From Brienomyrus brachyistius (taxonomy: Eukaryota > Chordata > Actinopteri > Osteoglossiformes > Mormyridae), in contig NC_064555.1 of the NCBI RefSeq assembly GCF_023856365.1, positions 12,179,754 through 12,243,753 on the forward strand: a stretch of 64,000 nt of DNA, read 5' to 3'. A program made the translations under genes and the position numbers. The notes beneath the pieces are model-generated. The model saw only the letters and a list, made by a program, of their open reading frames with translations. It did no database searches and was not told the origin of the DNA. Shown here in pieces: positions 37,490 through 51,217 of the stretch; the first letter of the stretch is position 1, and every line of letters starts with the position of its first letter.

Positions 37490-38521
37490 GAATGCTTTCC
37501 CCCAAAGATATTGTGTGATTCCGATGTGGTTTTTTTGGACAATCTGAATAAACAGCTTCAGAGCTTGGATTTCATTGATTGTTATGAAGCAGCTCTTGAC
37601 TCTTCTCTACACTAAAGTGTCTTTAGGTGTTTGGGAGGGGTGGATGTTATTTTTGGAGAGCATAGTGTTTGTTCAATCTTGTTTTTTTCTCTCATCTGTT
37701 TTATTGCTGATGAAGGCTGCTAGATAATCAGCAATTCCGACACCTGCGGCTGGGAATCTCCATTAATACATTATCGATACTTGCTGCAACTCAGACTGGT
37801 TACTGCTTCTTTTAGCGGTGGCAGTCAATGAGATTAAAAAGACTGAACCATTTCTAATGATTTGACATGTCTTGATTTATCCGTACTTGTGTCATTTTCA
37901 TTGCTATTACATATGTCCACGTGTCTGCATCACTCATTTTCCACTTTTGTCGTGTCTCATCTAGTTACGTAGCATCAGTGCATGAGCGCGTGTGTGGTTC
38001 TACAAATGGACAATTCTACAGAGTGAGTAGGTCAGATTATATAGTTTTTCCCCACTTTTTCTACCTGCCTTTGTGTGCTCTGACATCTGTAGCCATTATT
38101 TTTTTCAACAATAAAATAGCACTTTAACCAAGCTTTCAGAAACTTGCTGTGAACAAGTGTGTTACCTGATAAGAAATTGTGTTATTCTTTTGAAGGTTAG
38201 CTCTGGATCACAATTGATTTTATTTCATACTTTTTTCATGGAATATTTTCATTTAAATGATAATCTTGTCGTAGAAAGTCTTATTGAATGTGGCATTTGA
38301 TATGCGTTTGTGAAGTAACTAAACATGTAAACCACTTTACATAAAATCGGTTTAACAGTTTTTTTTAAGTATATCTCAACTTTCAAGAGTGGCTCAGAGG
38401 GGCCATCCTGCAGTACATACAAAGGAACGTGAAGCCAGCTCATGTTCTTGAAGACCAGAGACACCGTGGATGAAACTCCTTCAATCTTCACAGGAGTCTG
38501 CGAGATTTACGTGGCTATTTT

Positions 38522-38738
38522 AAGACTATACTTTCCGGGATCATTTCTGTAGTTTCTGACTGGAGAAACGTGTTATGAAAGTGTTTGGTCATGCTAGCCA
38601 CGATGAAGAGGTATGGTATTCTCTTCTGAACATGAAACAGTTGAAGAACATGGAGACTTCTCCATAGTTCTGCATCTTTGATGATTGTTCCAGAATCTCT
38701 ATGGAGAAGCTGGTAGAAGAGAATGCGGTCTGAGTGGT
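38522..38738 (+). ncRNA. U3: U3 snoRNA copy 31
   Basis: Full length, with A15C at the box A'/A junction, G75A and G194A. The upstream flank has GTAACTAAAC, AAAGGAACG and GATTTACGTGG, a set of changes common in right-hand units. Confidence 0.8.
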
Positions 38739-39770
38739 GCATACTTTCCCCCAAAGATATTGTGTGATTCCGATGTGGTTTTTTTGGACAATCTGAATAA
38801 ACAGCTTCAGAGCTTGGATTTCGTTGATTGTTATGAAGCAGCTCTTGACTCTTCTCTACACTAAAGTGTCTTTAGGTGTTTGGTAGGGGTGGATGTTATT
38901 TTTGGAGAGCATAGTGTTTGTTCAATCTTGTTTTTTTCTCTCATCTGTTTTATTGCTGATGAAGGCTGCTAGATAATCAGCAATTCCGACACCTGCGGCT
39001 GGGAATCTCCATTAATACATTAGCGATACTTGCTGCAACTCAGACTGGTTACTGCTTCTTTTAGCGGTGGCAGTCAATGAGATTAAAAAGACTGAACCAT
39101 TTCTAATGATTTGACATGTCTTGATTTATCCGTACTTGTGTCATTTTCATTGCTATTACATATGTCCACGTGTCTGCATCACTCATTTTCCACTTTTGTC
39201 GTGTCTCATGTAGTTACGCAGCATCAGTGCATGAGCGCGTGTGTGGTTCTACAAATGGACAATTCTACAGAGTGAGCAGGTCAGATTATATAGTTTTTCC
39301 CCACTTTTTCTACCTGCCTTTGTGTGCTCTGACATCTGTAGCCATTATTTTTTTCAACAATAAAATAGCACTTTAACCAAGCTTTCAGAAACTTGCTGTG
39401 AACAAGTGTGTTACCTGATAAGAAATTGTGTTATTCTTTTGAAGGTTAGCTCTGGATCACAATTGATTTTATTTCATACTTTTTTCATGGAATATTTTCA
39501 TTTAAATGATAATCTTGTCGTAGAAAGTCTTATTGAATGTGGCATTTGATATGTGTTTGTGAAGTAAATAAACATGTAAGCCACTTTACATAAAATCGGT
39601 TTAACAGTTTTTTTTAAGTATATCTCAACTTTCAAGAGTGGCTCAGAGGGGCCATCCTGCAGTACATACAAAGGAACGTGAAGCCAGCTCATGTTCTTGA
39701 AGACCAGAGACACCGTGGATGAAACTCCTTCAATCTTCACAGGAGTCTGCGAGATTTAGGTGGCTATTTT

Positions 39771-39987
39771 AAGACTATACTTTCAGGGATCATTTCTGTA
39801 GTTTCTGACTGGAGAAACGTGTTATGAAAGTGTTTGGTCATGCTGGCCACGATGAAGAGGTATGGTATTCTCTGCTGAACATGAAACAGTTGAAGAACAT
39901 GGAGACTTCTCCATAGTTCTGCATCTTTGATGATTGTTCCAGAATCTCTATGGAGAAGCTGGTGGAAGAGAATGCGGTCTGAGTGGT
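39771..39987 (+). ncRNA. U3: U3 snoRNA copy 32
   Basis: Full length, with T104G in box C only. The spacer after it is the first type R spacer: GATATGG, TTTTTAGAGAGC, TTGTTTTGTTTC, TTTCATTGC, GGTAACTGC and AAAGCCTGAACC. The unit is 1,247 bp. Confidence 0.83.
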
Positions 39988-41017
39988 GAATATTTTCCCC
40001 CAAAGATATTGTGTGATTCCGATATGGTTTTTTTGGACAATCTGAATAAACAGCTTCAGAGCTTGGATTTCGTTGATTGTTATGAAGCAGCTCTTGACTC
40101 TTCTCTACACTAAAGTGTCTTTAGGTGTTTGGTGGGTGTGGATGTTATTTTTAGAGAGCATAGTGTTTGTTCAATCTTGTTTTGTTTCTCTCATCTGTTT
40201 CATTGCTGATGAAGGCTGCTAGATAATCAGCAATTCCGACACCTGCGGCTGGGAATCTCCATTAATACATTAGCGATACTTGCTGCAACTCAGACTGGTA
40301 ACTGCTTCTTTTAGCGGTGGCAGTCAATGAGATTAAAAAGCCTGAACCATTTCTGATTTGACATGTCCTGATTTATCCGTACTTGTGTCATTTTCATTGC
40401 TATTACATATGTCCACATGTCTGCATCACTCATTTTCCACTTTTGTCGTGTCTCATCTAGTTACGCAGCATCAGTGCATGAGCGCGTGTGTGGTTCTACA
40501 AATGGACAATTCTACAGAGTCAGCAGGTCAGATTATCTAGTTTTTCCCCCCTTTTTCTACCTGCCTTTGTGTGCTCTGACATCTGTAGCCATTATTTTTT
40601 TCAACAATAAAATAGCACTTTAACCAAGCTTTCAGAAACTTGCTGTGAACAAGTGTGTTACCTGATAAGAAATTGTGTTATTCTTTTGAAGGTTAGCTCT
40701 GGATCACAATTGATTTTATTTCATACTTTTTTCATGGAATATTTTCATTTAAATGATAATCTTGTCGTAGAAAGTCTTATTGAATGTGGCATTTGATATG
40801 TGTTTGTGAAGTAAATAAACATGTAAGCCACTTTACATAAAATCGGTTTAACAGTTTTTTTTAAGTATATCTCAACTTTCAAGAGTGGCTCAGAGGGGCC
40901 ATCCTGCAGTACATACAAAGTAACGTGAAGCCAGCTCATGTTCTTGAAGACCAGAGACACCGTGGATGAAACTCCTTCAATCTTCACAGGAGTCTGCGAG
41001 ATTTAGGTGGCTATTTT

Positions 41018-41234
41018 AAGACTATACTTCCAGGGATCATTTCTGTAGTTTCTGACTGGAGAAACGTGTTATGAAAGTGTTTGGTCATGCTGGCCACGAT
41101 GACGAGGTATGGTATTCTCTTCTGAACATGAAACAGTTGAAGAACATGGAGACTTCTCCATAGTTCTGCATCTTTGATGATTGTTCCAGAATCTCTATGG
41201 AGAAGCTGGTGGAAGAGAATGCGGTCTGAGTGGT
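41018..41234 (+). ncRNA. U3: U3 snoRNA copy 33
   Basis: Full length, with T13C in box A' and A86C in box B (GATGAAGAGG to GATGACGAGG). The spacer after it is type R with the same loss of AAT (TTTCTGATTTGAC) as the spacer after copy 32. The unit is 1,247 bp. Confidence 0.8.
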
Positions 41235-42264
41235 GAATATTTTCCCCCAAAGATATTGTGTGATTCCGATATGGTTTTTTTGGACAATCTGAATAAACAG
41301 CTTCAGAGCTTGGATTTCGTTGATTGTTATGAAGCAGCTCTTGACTCTTCTCTACACTAAAGTGTCTTTAGGTGTTTGGTGGGTGTGGATGTTATTTTTA
41401 GAGAGCATAGTGTTTGTTCAATCTTGTTTTGTTTCTCTCATCTGTTTCATTGCTGATGAAGGCTGCTAGATAATCAGCAATTCCGACACCTGCGGCTGGG
41501 AATCTCCATTAATACATTAGCGATACTTGCTGCAACTCAGACTGGTAACTGCTTCTTTTAGCGGTGGCAGTCAATGAGATTAAAAAGCCTGAACCATTTC
41601 TGATTTGACATGTTCTGATTTATCCGTACTTGTGTCATTTTCATTGCTATTACATATGTCCACGTGTCTGCATCACTCATTTTCCACTTTTGTCGTGTCT
41701 CATCTAGTTACGCAGCATCAGTGCATGAGCGCGTGTGTGGTTCTACAAATGGACAATTCTACAGAGTGAGCAGGTCAGATTATCTAGTTTTTCCCCCCTT
41801 TTTCTACCTGCCTTTGTGTGCTCTGACATCTGTAGCCATTATTTTTTTCAACAATAAAATAGCACTTTAACCAAGCTTTCAGAAACTTGCTGTGAACAAG
41901 TGTGTTACCTGATAAGAAATTGTGTTATTCTTTTGAAGGTTAGCTCTGGATCACAATTGATTTTATTTCATACTTTTTTCATGGAATATTTTCATTTAAA
42001 TGATAATCTTGTCGTAGAAAGTCTTATTGAATGTGGCATTTGATATGTGTTTGTGAAGTAAATAAACATGTAAGCCACTTTACATAAAATCGGTTTAACA
42101 GTTTTTTTTAAGTATATCTCAACTTTCAAGAGTGGCTCAGAGGGGCCATCCTGCAGTACATACAAAGTAACGTGAAGCCAGCTCATGTTCTTGAAGACCA
42201 GAGGCACCGTGGATGAAACTCCTTCAATCTTCACAGGAGTCTGCGAGATTTAGGTGGCTATTTT

Positions 42265-42481
42265 AAGACTATACTTTCAGGGATCATTTCTGTAGTTTCT
42301 GACTGGAGAAACATGTTATGAAAGTGTTTGGTCATGCTAGCCACGATGAAGAGGTATGGTATTCTCTTCTGAACATGAAACAGTTGAAGAACATGGAGAC
42401 TTCTCCATAGTTCTGCATCTTTGCTGATTGTTCCAGAATCTCTATGGAGAAGCTGGTGGAAGAGAATGCGGTCTGAGTGGT
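42265..42481 (+). ncRNA. U3: U3 snoRNA copy 34, box C' altered
   Basis: Full length, with G49A, G75A and A160C. A160C turns box C' TTGATGA into TTGCTGA, hitting a residue of the C'/D kink-turn that normally forms a G-A pair. It is probably impaired. The following unit is 1,251 bp because the spacer hairpin arm reads AGCGTGTTGGC. Confidence 0.75.
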
Positions 42482-43515
42482 GAATACTTTCCCCCAAAGA
42501 TATTGTGTGATTCCGATGTGGTTTTTTTGGACAATCTGAATAAACAGCTTCAGAGCTTGGATTTCGTTGATTGTTATGAAGCAGCTCTTGACTTCTCTCT
42601 ACACTAAAGTGTCTTTAGGTGTTTGGTAGGTGTGGATGTTATTTTTGGAGAGCATAGTGTTTGTTCAATCTTGTTTTTTTCTCTCATCTGTTTTATTGCT
42701 GATGAAGGCTGCTAGATAATCAGCAATTCCGACACCTGCGGCTGGGAATCTCCATTAATACATTAGCGATACTTGCTGCAACTCAGACTGGTAACTGCTT
42801 CTTTTAGCGTGTTGGCAGTCAATGAGATTAAAAAGACTGAACCATTTCTAATGATTTGACATGTCCTGATTTATCCGTACTTGTGTCATTTTCATTGCTA
42901 TTACATATGTCCACGTGTCTGCATCACTCATTTTCCACTTTTGTCGTGTCTCATCTAGTTACGCAGCATCAGTGCATGAGCGCGTGTGTGGTTCTACAAA
43001 TGGACAATTCTACAGAGTGAGCAGGTCAGATTATATAGTTTTTCCCCACTTTTTCTACCTGCCTTTGTGTGCTCTGACATCTGTAGCCATTATTTTTTTC
43101 AACAATAAAATAGCACTTTAACCAAGCTTTCAGAAACTTGCTGTGAACAAGTGTGTTACCTGATAAGAAATTGTGTTATTCTTTTGAAGGTTAGCTCTGG
43201 ATCACAATTGATTTTATTTCATACTTTTTTCATGGAATATTTTCATTTAAATGATAATCTTGTCGTAGAAAGTCTTATTGAATGTGGCATTTGATATGTG
43301 TTTGTGAAGTAAATAAACATGTAAGCCACTTTACATAAAATCGGTTTAACAGTTTTTTTTAAGTATATCTCAACTTTCAAGAGTGGCTCAGAGGGGCCAT
43401 CCTGCAGTACATACAAAGTAACGTGAAGCCAGCTCATGTTCTTGAAGACCAGAGACACCGTGGATGAAACTCCTTCAATCTTCACAGGAGTCTGCGAGAT
43501 TTAGGTGGCTATTTT

Positions 43516-43732
43516 AAGACTATACTTTCAGGGATCATTTCTGTAGTTTCTGACTGGAGAAACATGTTATGAAAGTGTTTGGTCATGCTGGCCACGATGA
43601 AGAGGTATGGTATTCTCTTCTGAACATGAAACAGTTGAAGAACATGGAGACTTCTCCATAGTTCTGCATCTTTGCTGATTGTTCCAGAATCTCTATGGAG
43701 AAGCTGGTGGAAGAGAATGCGGTCTGAGTGGT
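43516..43732 (+). ncRNA. U3: U3 snoRNA copy 35, box C' altered
   Basis: Full length, with G49A and A160C in box C'. It is a close relative of copy 34. The next spacer has GATTGTTAAGAAGC and CAATGTTGTTTT as local variants. Confidence 0.75.
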
Positions 43733-44764
43733 GAATACTTTCCCCCAAAGATATTGTGTGATTCCGATGTGGTTTTTTTAGACAATCTGAATAAACAGCT
43801 TCAGAGCTTGGATTTCGTTGATTGTTAAGAAGCAGCTCTTGACTTCTCTCTACACTAAAGTGTCTTTAGGTGTTTGGTAGGTGTGGATGTTATTTTTGGA
43901 GAGCATAGTGTTTGTTCAATGTTGTTTTTTTCTCTCATCTGTTTTATTGCTGATGAAGGCTGCTAGATAATCAGCAATTCCGACACCTGCGGCTGGGAAT
44001 CTCCATTAATACATTAGCGATACTTGCTGCAACTCAGACTGGTAACTGCTTCTTTTAGCGGTGGCAGTCAATGAGATTAAAAAGACTGAACCATTTCTAA
44101 TGATTTGACATGTCCTGATTTATCCGTACTTGTGTCATTTTCATTGCTATTACATATGTCCACGTGTCTGCATCACTCATTTTCCACTTTTGTCGTGTCT
44201 CATCTAGTTACGCAGCATCAGTGCATGAGCGCGTGTGTGGTTCTACAAATGGACAATTCTACAGAGTGAGCAGGTCAGATTATATAGTTTTTCCCCACTT
44301 TTTCTACCTGCCTTTGTGTGCTCTGACATCTGTAGCCATTATTTTTTTCAACAATAAAATAGCACTTTAACCAAGCTTTCAGAAACTTGCTGTGAACAAG
44401 TGTGTTACCTGATAAGAAATTGTGTTATTCTTTTGAAGGTTAGCTCTGGATCACAATTGATTTTATTTCATACTTTTTTCATGGAATATTTTCATTTAAA
44501 TGATAATCTTGTCGTAGAAAGTCTTATTGAATGTGGCATTTGATATGCGTTTGTGAAGTAACTAAACATGTAAGCCACTTTACATAAAATCGGTTTAACA
44601 GTTTTTTTTAAGTATATCTCAACTTTCAAGAGTGGCTCAGAGGGGCCATCCTGCAGTACATACAAAGGAACGTGAAGCCAGCTCATGTTCTTGAAGACCA
44701 GAGACACCGTGGATGAAACTCCTTCAATCTTCACAGGAGTCTGCGAGATTTAGGTGGCTATTTT

Positions 44765-44981
44765 AAGACTATACTTTCAGGGATCATTTCTGTAGTTTCT
44801 GACTGGAGAAACGTGTTATGAAAGTGTTTGGTCATGCTGGCCACGATGACGCGGTATGGTATTCTTTTCTGAACATGAAACAGTTGAAGAACATGGAGAC
44901 TTCTCCATAGTTCTGCATCTTTGCTGATTGTTCCAGAATCTCTATGGAGAAGCTGGTGGAAGAGAATGCGGTCTGAGTGGT
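44765..44981 (+). ncRNA. U3: U3 snoRNA copy 36, boxes B and C' altered
   Basis: Full length, with A86C and A88C in box B, C102T in box C, and A160C in box C'. With protein-binding motifs hit on both sides, this is a likely non-functional copy despite its intact length. Confidence 0.72.
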
Positions 44982-46013
44982 GAATACTTTCCCCCAAAGA
45001 TATTGTATGATTCCGATGTGGTTTTTTTGGACAATCTGAATAAACAGCTTCAGAGCTTGGATTTCGTTGATTGTTATGAAGCAGCTCTTGACTCTTCTCT
45101 ACACTAAAGTGTCTTTAGGTGTTTGGTAGGGGTGGATGTTATTTTTGGAGAGCATAGTGTTTGTTCAATCTTGTTTTTTTCTCTCATCTGTTTTATTGCT
45201 GATGAAGGCTGCTAGATAATCAGCAATTCCGACACCTGCGGCTGGGAATCTCCATTAATACATTAGCGATACTTGCTGCAACTCAGACTGGTTACTGCTT
45301 CTTTTAGCGGTGGCAGTCAATGAGATTAAAAAGACTGAACCATTTCTAATGATTTGACATGTCTTGATTTATCCGTACTTGTGTCATTTTCATTGCTATT
45401 ACATATGTCCACGTGTCTGCATCACTCATTTTCCACTTTTGTCGTGTCTCATCTAGTTACGCAGCATCAGTGCATGAGCGCGTGTGTGGTTCTACAAATG
45501 GACAATTCTACAGAGTGAGCAGGTCAGATTATATAGTTTTTCCCCACTTTTTCTACCTGCCTTTGTGTGCTCTGACATCTGTAGCCATTATTTTTTTCAA
45601 CAATAAAATAGCACTTTAACCAAGCTTTCAGAAACTTGCTGTGAACAAGTGTGTTACCTGATAAGAAATTGTGTTATTCTTTTGAAGGTTAGCTCTGGAT
45701 CACAATTGATTTTATTTCATACTTTTTTCATGGAATATTTTCATCTAAATGATAATCTTGTCGTAGAAAGTCTTATTGAATGTGGCATTTGATATGCGTT
45801 TGTGAAGTAAATAAACATGTAAGCCACTTTACATAAAATCGGTTTAACAGTTTTTTTTAAGTATATCTCAACTTTCAAGAGTGGCTCAGAGGGGCCATCC
45901 TGCAGTACATACAAAGTAACGTGAAGCTAGCTCATTTTCTTGAAGACCAGAGACACCGTGGATGAAACTCCTTCAATCTTCACAGGAGTCTGCGAGATTT
46001 AGGTGGCTATTTT

Positions 46014-46230
46014 AAGACTATACTTTCAGGGATCATTTCTGTAGTTTCTGACTGGAGAAACGTGTTATGAAACTGTTTGGTCATGCTGGCCACGATGACG
46101 AGGTATGGTATTCTCTTCTGAACATGAAACAGTTGAAAAACATGGAGACTTCTCCATAGTTCTGCATCTTTGATGATTGTTCCAGAATCTCTATGGAGAA
46201 GCTGGTGGAAGAGAATGCGGTCTGAGTGGT
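46014..46230 (+). ncRNA. U3: U3 snoRNA copy 37
   Basis: Full length, with G60C, A86C in box B, and G125A, which breaks a pair at the base of the 126-149 hairpin. C' and D are intact. The flank upstream reads GAAGCTAGCTCATTTTC. Confidence 0.8.
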
Positions 46231-47263
46231 GAATACTTTCCCCCAAAGATATTGTGTGATTCCGATGTGGTTTTTTTGGACAATCTGAATAAACAGCTTC
46301 AGAGCTTGGATTTCGTTGATTGTTATGAAGCAGCTCTTGACTCTTCTCTACACTAAAGTGTCTTTAGGTGTTTGGTAGGGGTGGATGTTATTTTTGGAGA
46401 GCATAGTGTTTGTTCAATCTTGTTTTTTTCTCTCATCTGTTTTATTGCTGATGAAGGCTGCTAGATAATCAGCAATTCCGACACCTGCGGCTGGGAATCT
46501 CCATTAATACATTAGCGATACTTGCTGCAACTCAGACTGGTTACTGCTTCTTTTAGCGGTGGCAGTCAATGAGATTAAAAAGACTGAACCATTTCTAATG
46601 ATTTGACATGTCTTGATTTATCCGTACTTGTGTCATTTTCATTGCTATTACATATGTCCACGTGTCTGCATCACTCATTTTCCACTTTTGTCGTGTCTCA
46701 TCTAGTTACGCAGCATCAGTGCATGAGCGCGTGTGTGGTTCTACAAATGGACAATTCTACAGAGTGAGCAGGTCAGATTATATAGTTTTTCCCCACTTTT
46801 TCTACCTGCCTTTGTGTGCTCTGACATCTGTAGCCATTATTTTTTTCAACAATAAAATAGCACTTTAACCAAGCTTTCAGAAACTTGCTGTGAACAAGTG
46901 TGTTACCTGATAAGAAATTGTGTTATTCTTTTGAAGGTTAGCTCTGGATCACAATTGATTTTATTTCATACTTTTTTCATGGAATATTTTCATTTAAATG
47001 ATAATCTTGTCGTAGAAAGTCTTATTGAATGTGGCATTTGATATGCGTTTGTGAAGTAAATAAACATGTAAGCCACTTTACATAAAATCGGTTTAACAGT
47101 TTTTTTTTAAGTATATCTCAACTTTCAAGAGTGGCTCAGAGGGGCCATCCTGCAGTACATACAAAGTAACGTGAAGCCAGCTCATTTTCTTGAAGACCAG
47201 AGACACCGTGGATGAAACTCCTTCAATCTTCACAGGAGTCTGCGAGATTTAGGTGGCTATTTT

Positions 47264-47480
47264 AAGACTATACTTTCAGGGATCATTTCTGTAGTTTCTG
47301 ACTGGAGAAACGTGTTATGAAAGTGTTTGGTCATGCTGGCCACGATGACGAGGTATGGTATTCTCTTCTGAACATGAAACAGTTGAAAAACATGGAGACT
47401 TCTCCATAGTTCTGCATCTTTGATGATTGTTCCAGAATCTCTATGGAGAAGCTGGTAGAAGAGAATGCGGTCTGAGTGGT
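47264..47480 (+). ncRNA. U3: U3 snoRNA copy 38
   Basis: Full length, with A86C, G125A and G194A. The T-run upstream of its promoter has nine T instead of eight, giving the 1,250-bp spacing from copy 37. The spacer after it is type R. Confidence 0.8.
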
Positions 47481-48513
47481 GAATACTTTCCCCCAAAGAT
47501 ATTGTGTGATTCCGATGTGGTTTTTTTGGACAATCTGAATAAACAGCTTCAGAGCTTGGATTTTGTTGATTGTTATGAAGCAGCTCTTGACTCTTCTCTA
47601 CACTAAAGTGTCTTTAGGTGTTTGGTGGGTGTGGATGTTATTTTTAGAGAGCATAGTGTTTGTTCAATCTTGTTTTGTTTCTCTCATCTGTTTCATTGCT
47701 GATGAAGGCTGCTAGATAATCAGCAATTCCGACACCTGCGGCTGGGAATCTCCATTAATACATTAGCGATACTTGCTGCAACTCAGACTGGTTACTGCTT
47801 CTTTTAGCGGTGGCAGTCAATGAGATTAAAAAGACTGAACCATTTCTAATGATTTGACATGTCTTGATTTATCCGTACTTGTGTCATTTTCATTGCTATT
47901 ACATATATCCACGTATCTGCATCACTCATTTTCCACTTTTGTCGTGTCTCATCTAGTTACGCAGCATCAGTGCATGAGCGCGTGTGTGGTTCTACAAATG
48001 GACAATTCTACAGAGTGAGCAGGTCAGATTATATAGTTTTTCCCCACTTTTTCTACCTGCCTTTGTGTGCTCTGACATCTGTAGCCATTATTTTTTTCAA
48101 CAATAAAATAGCACTTTAACCAAGCTTTCAGAAACTTGCTGGGAACAAGTGTGTTACCTGATAAGAAATTGTGTTATTCTTTTGAAGGTTAGCTCTGGAT
48201 CACAATTGATTTTATTTCATACTTTTTTCATGGAATATTTTCATTTAAATGATAATCTTGTCGTAGAAAGTCTTATTGAATGTGGCATTTGATATGCGTT
48301 TGTGAAGTAACTAAACATGTAAGCCACTTTACATAAAATCGGTTTAACAGTTTTTTTTAAGTATATCTCAACTTTCAAGAGTGGCTCAGAGGGGCCATCC
48401 TGCAGTACATACAAAGGAACGTGACGCCAGCTCATGTTCTTGAAGACCAGAGACACCGTGGATGAAACTCCTTCAATCTTCACAGGAGTCTGCGAGATTT
48501 ACGTGGCTATTTT

Positions 48514-48730
48514 AAGACTATACTTTCAGGGATCATTTCTGTAGTTTCTGACTGGAGAAACGTGTTATGAAAGTGTTTGGTCATGCTGGCCACGATGAAG
48601 AGGTATGGTATTCTCTGCTGAACATGAAACAGTTGAAGAACATGGAGACTTCTCCATAGTTCTGCATCTTTGATGATTGTTCCAGAATCTCTATGGAGAA
48701 GCTGGTGGAAGAGAATGCGGTTTGACTGGT
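48514..48730 (+). ncRNA. U3: U3 snoRNA copy 39, box D altered
   Basis: Full length, with T104G, C209T and G213C. C209T changes the box D core CTGA to TTGA, which should harm snoRNP assembly. It is probably non-functional or unstable as RNA. Copy 40 shares the change. Confidence 0.72.
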
Positions 48731-49763
48731 GAATATTTTCCCCCAAAGATATTGTGTGATTCTGATATGGTTTTTTTGGACAATCTGAATAAACAGCTTC
48801 AGAGCTTGGATTTCGTTGATTGTTATGAAGCAGCTCTTGACTCTTCTCTACACTAAAGTGTCTTTAGGTGTTTGGTAGGTGTGGATGTTATTTTTAGAGA
48901 GCATAGTGTTTGTTCAATCTTGTTTTGTTTCTCTCATCTGTTTCATTGCTGATGAAGGCTGCTAGATAATCAGCAATTCCGACACCTGCGGCTGGGAATC
49001 TCCATTAATACATTAGCGATACTTGCTGCAACTCAGACTGGTAACTGCTTCTTTTAGCGGTGGCAGTCAATGAGATTAAAAAGCCTGAACCATTTCTAAT
49101 GATTTGACATGTCCTGATTTATCCGTACTTGTGTCATTTTCATTGCTATTACATATGTCCACGTGTCTGCATCACTCATTTTCCACTTTTGTCGTGTCTC
49201 ATCTAGTTACGCAGCATCACTGCATGAGCGCGTGTGTGGTTCTACAAATGGACAATTCTACAGAGTGAGCAGGTCAGATTATATAGTTTTTCCCCACTTT
49301 TTCTACCTGCCTTTGTGTGCTCTGACATCTGTAGCCATTATTTTTTTCAACAATAAAATAGCACTTTAACCAAGCTTTCAGAAATTTGCTGTGAACAAGT
49401 GTGTTACCTGATAAGAAATTGTGTTATTCTTTTGAAGGTTAGCTCTGGATCACAATTGATTTTATTTCATACTTTTTTCATGGAATATTTTCATTTAAAT
49501 GATAATCTTGTCGTAGAAAGTCTTATTGAATGTGGCATTTGATATGCGTTTGTGAAGTAACTAAACATGTAAGCCACTTTACATAAAATCGGTTTAACAG
49601 TTTTTTTTAAGTATATCTCAACTTTCAAGAGTGGCTCAGAGGGGCCATCCTGCAGTACATACAAAGGAACGTGAAGCCAGCTCATGTTCTTGAAGACCAG
49701 AGACACCGTGGATGAAACTCCTTCAATCTTCACAGGAGTCTGCGAGATTTACGTGGCTATTTT

Positions 49764-49970
49764 AAGACTATACTTTCAGGGATCATTTCTGTAGTTTCTG
49801 ACTGGAGAAACGTGTTATGAAAGTGTTTGGTCATGCTGGCCACGATGAAGAGGTATGGTATTCTCTGCTGAACATGAAACAGTTGAAGAACATGGAGACT
49901 TCTCCATAGTTCTGCATCTTTGATGATTCTCTATGGAGAAGCTGGTGGAAGAGAATGTGGTTTGACTGGT
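49764..49970 (+). pseudogene. U3: U3 snoRNA copy 40, deleted and box D altered
   Basis: This is the only copy that is not 217 nt; it is 207 nt. Ten bases after box C' are gone (GATTGTTCCAGAATCTC became GATTCTC), removing the CCAG arm of the 3' stem. It also has T104G, C205T, C209T (box D CTGA to TTGA) and G213C. It is the clearest broken copy in the window. The unit after it is 1,237 bp, from this deletion plus the AAT loss in the spacer. Confidence 0.8.
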
Positions 49971-51000
49971 GAATATTTTCCCCCAAAGATATTGTGTGAT
50001 TCCGATATGGTTTTTTTGGACAATCTGAATAAACAGCTTCAGAGCTTGGATTTCGTTGATTGTTATGAAGCAGCTCTTGACTCTTCTCTACACTAAAGTG
50101 TCTTTAGGTGTTTGGTAGGTGTGGATGTTATTTTTAGAGAGCATAGTGTTTGTTCAATCTTGTTTTGTTTCTCTCATCTGTTTCATTGCTGATGAAGGCT
50201 GCTAGATAATCAGCAATTCCGACACCTGCGGCTGGGAATCTCCATTAATACATTAGCGATACTTGCTGCAACTCAGACTGGTAACTGCTTCTTTTAGCGG
50301 TGGCAGTCAATGAGATTAAAAAGCCTGAACCATTTCTGATTTGACATGTCCTGATTTATCCGTACTTGTGTCATTTTCATTGCTATTACATATGTCCACG
50401 TGTCTGCATCACTCATTTTCCACTTTTGTCGTGTCTCATCTAGTTACGCAGCATCAGTGCATGAGCGCGTGTGTGGTTCTACAAATGGACAATTCTACAG
50501 AGTGAGCAGGTCAGATTATCTAGTTTTTCCCCCCTTTTTCTACCTGCCTTTGTGTGCTCTGACATCTGTAGCCATTATTTTTTTCAACAATAAAATAGCA
50601 CTTTAACCAAGCTTTCAGAAACTTGCTGTGAACAAGTGTGTTACCTGATAAGAAATTGTGTTATTCTTTTGAAGGTTAGCTCTGGATCACAATTGATTTT
50701 ATTTCATACTTTTTTCATGGAATATTTTCATTTAAATGATAATCTTGTCGTAGAAAGTCTTATTGAATGTGGCATTTGATATGTGTTTGTGAAGTAAATA
50801 AACATGTAAGCCACTTTACATAAAATCGGTTTAACAGTTTTTTTTAAGTATATCTCAACTTTCAAGAGTGGCTCAGAGGGGCCATCCTGCAGTACATACA
50901 AAGGAACGTGAAGCCAGCTCATGTTCTTGAAGACCAGAGACACCGTGGATGAAACTCCTTCAATCTTCACAGGAGTCTGTGAGATTTACGTGGCTATTTT

Positions 51001-51217
51001 AAGACTATACTTTCAGGGATCATTTCTGTAGTTTCTGACTGGAGAAACGTGTTATGAAAGTGTTTGGTCATGCTGGTCACGATGAAGAGGTATGGTATTC
51101 TCTGCTGAACATGAAACAGTTGAAGAACATGGAGACTTCTCCATAGTTCTGCATCTTTGATGATTGTTCCAGAATCTCTATGGAGAAGCTGGTGGAAGAG
51201 AATGCGGTCTGACTGGT
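51001..51217 (+). ncRNA. U3: U3 snoRNA copy 41
   Basis: Full length, with C77T, T104G and G213C. The box C' and D cores are intact. It is identical in changes to copy 44. The upstream flank reads GTCTGTGAGATTTACG. Confidence 0.8.
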
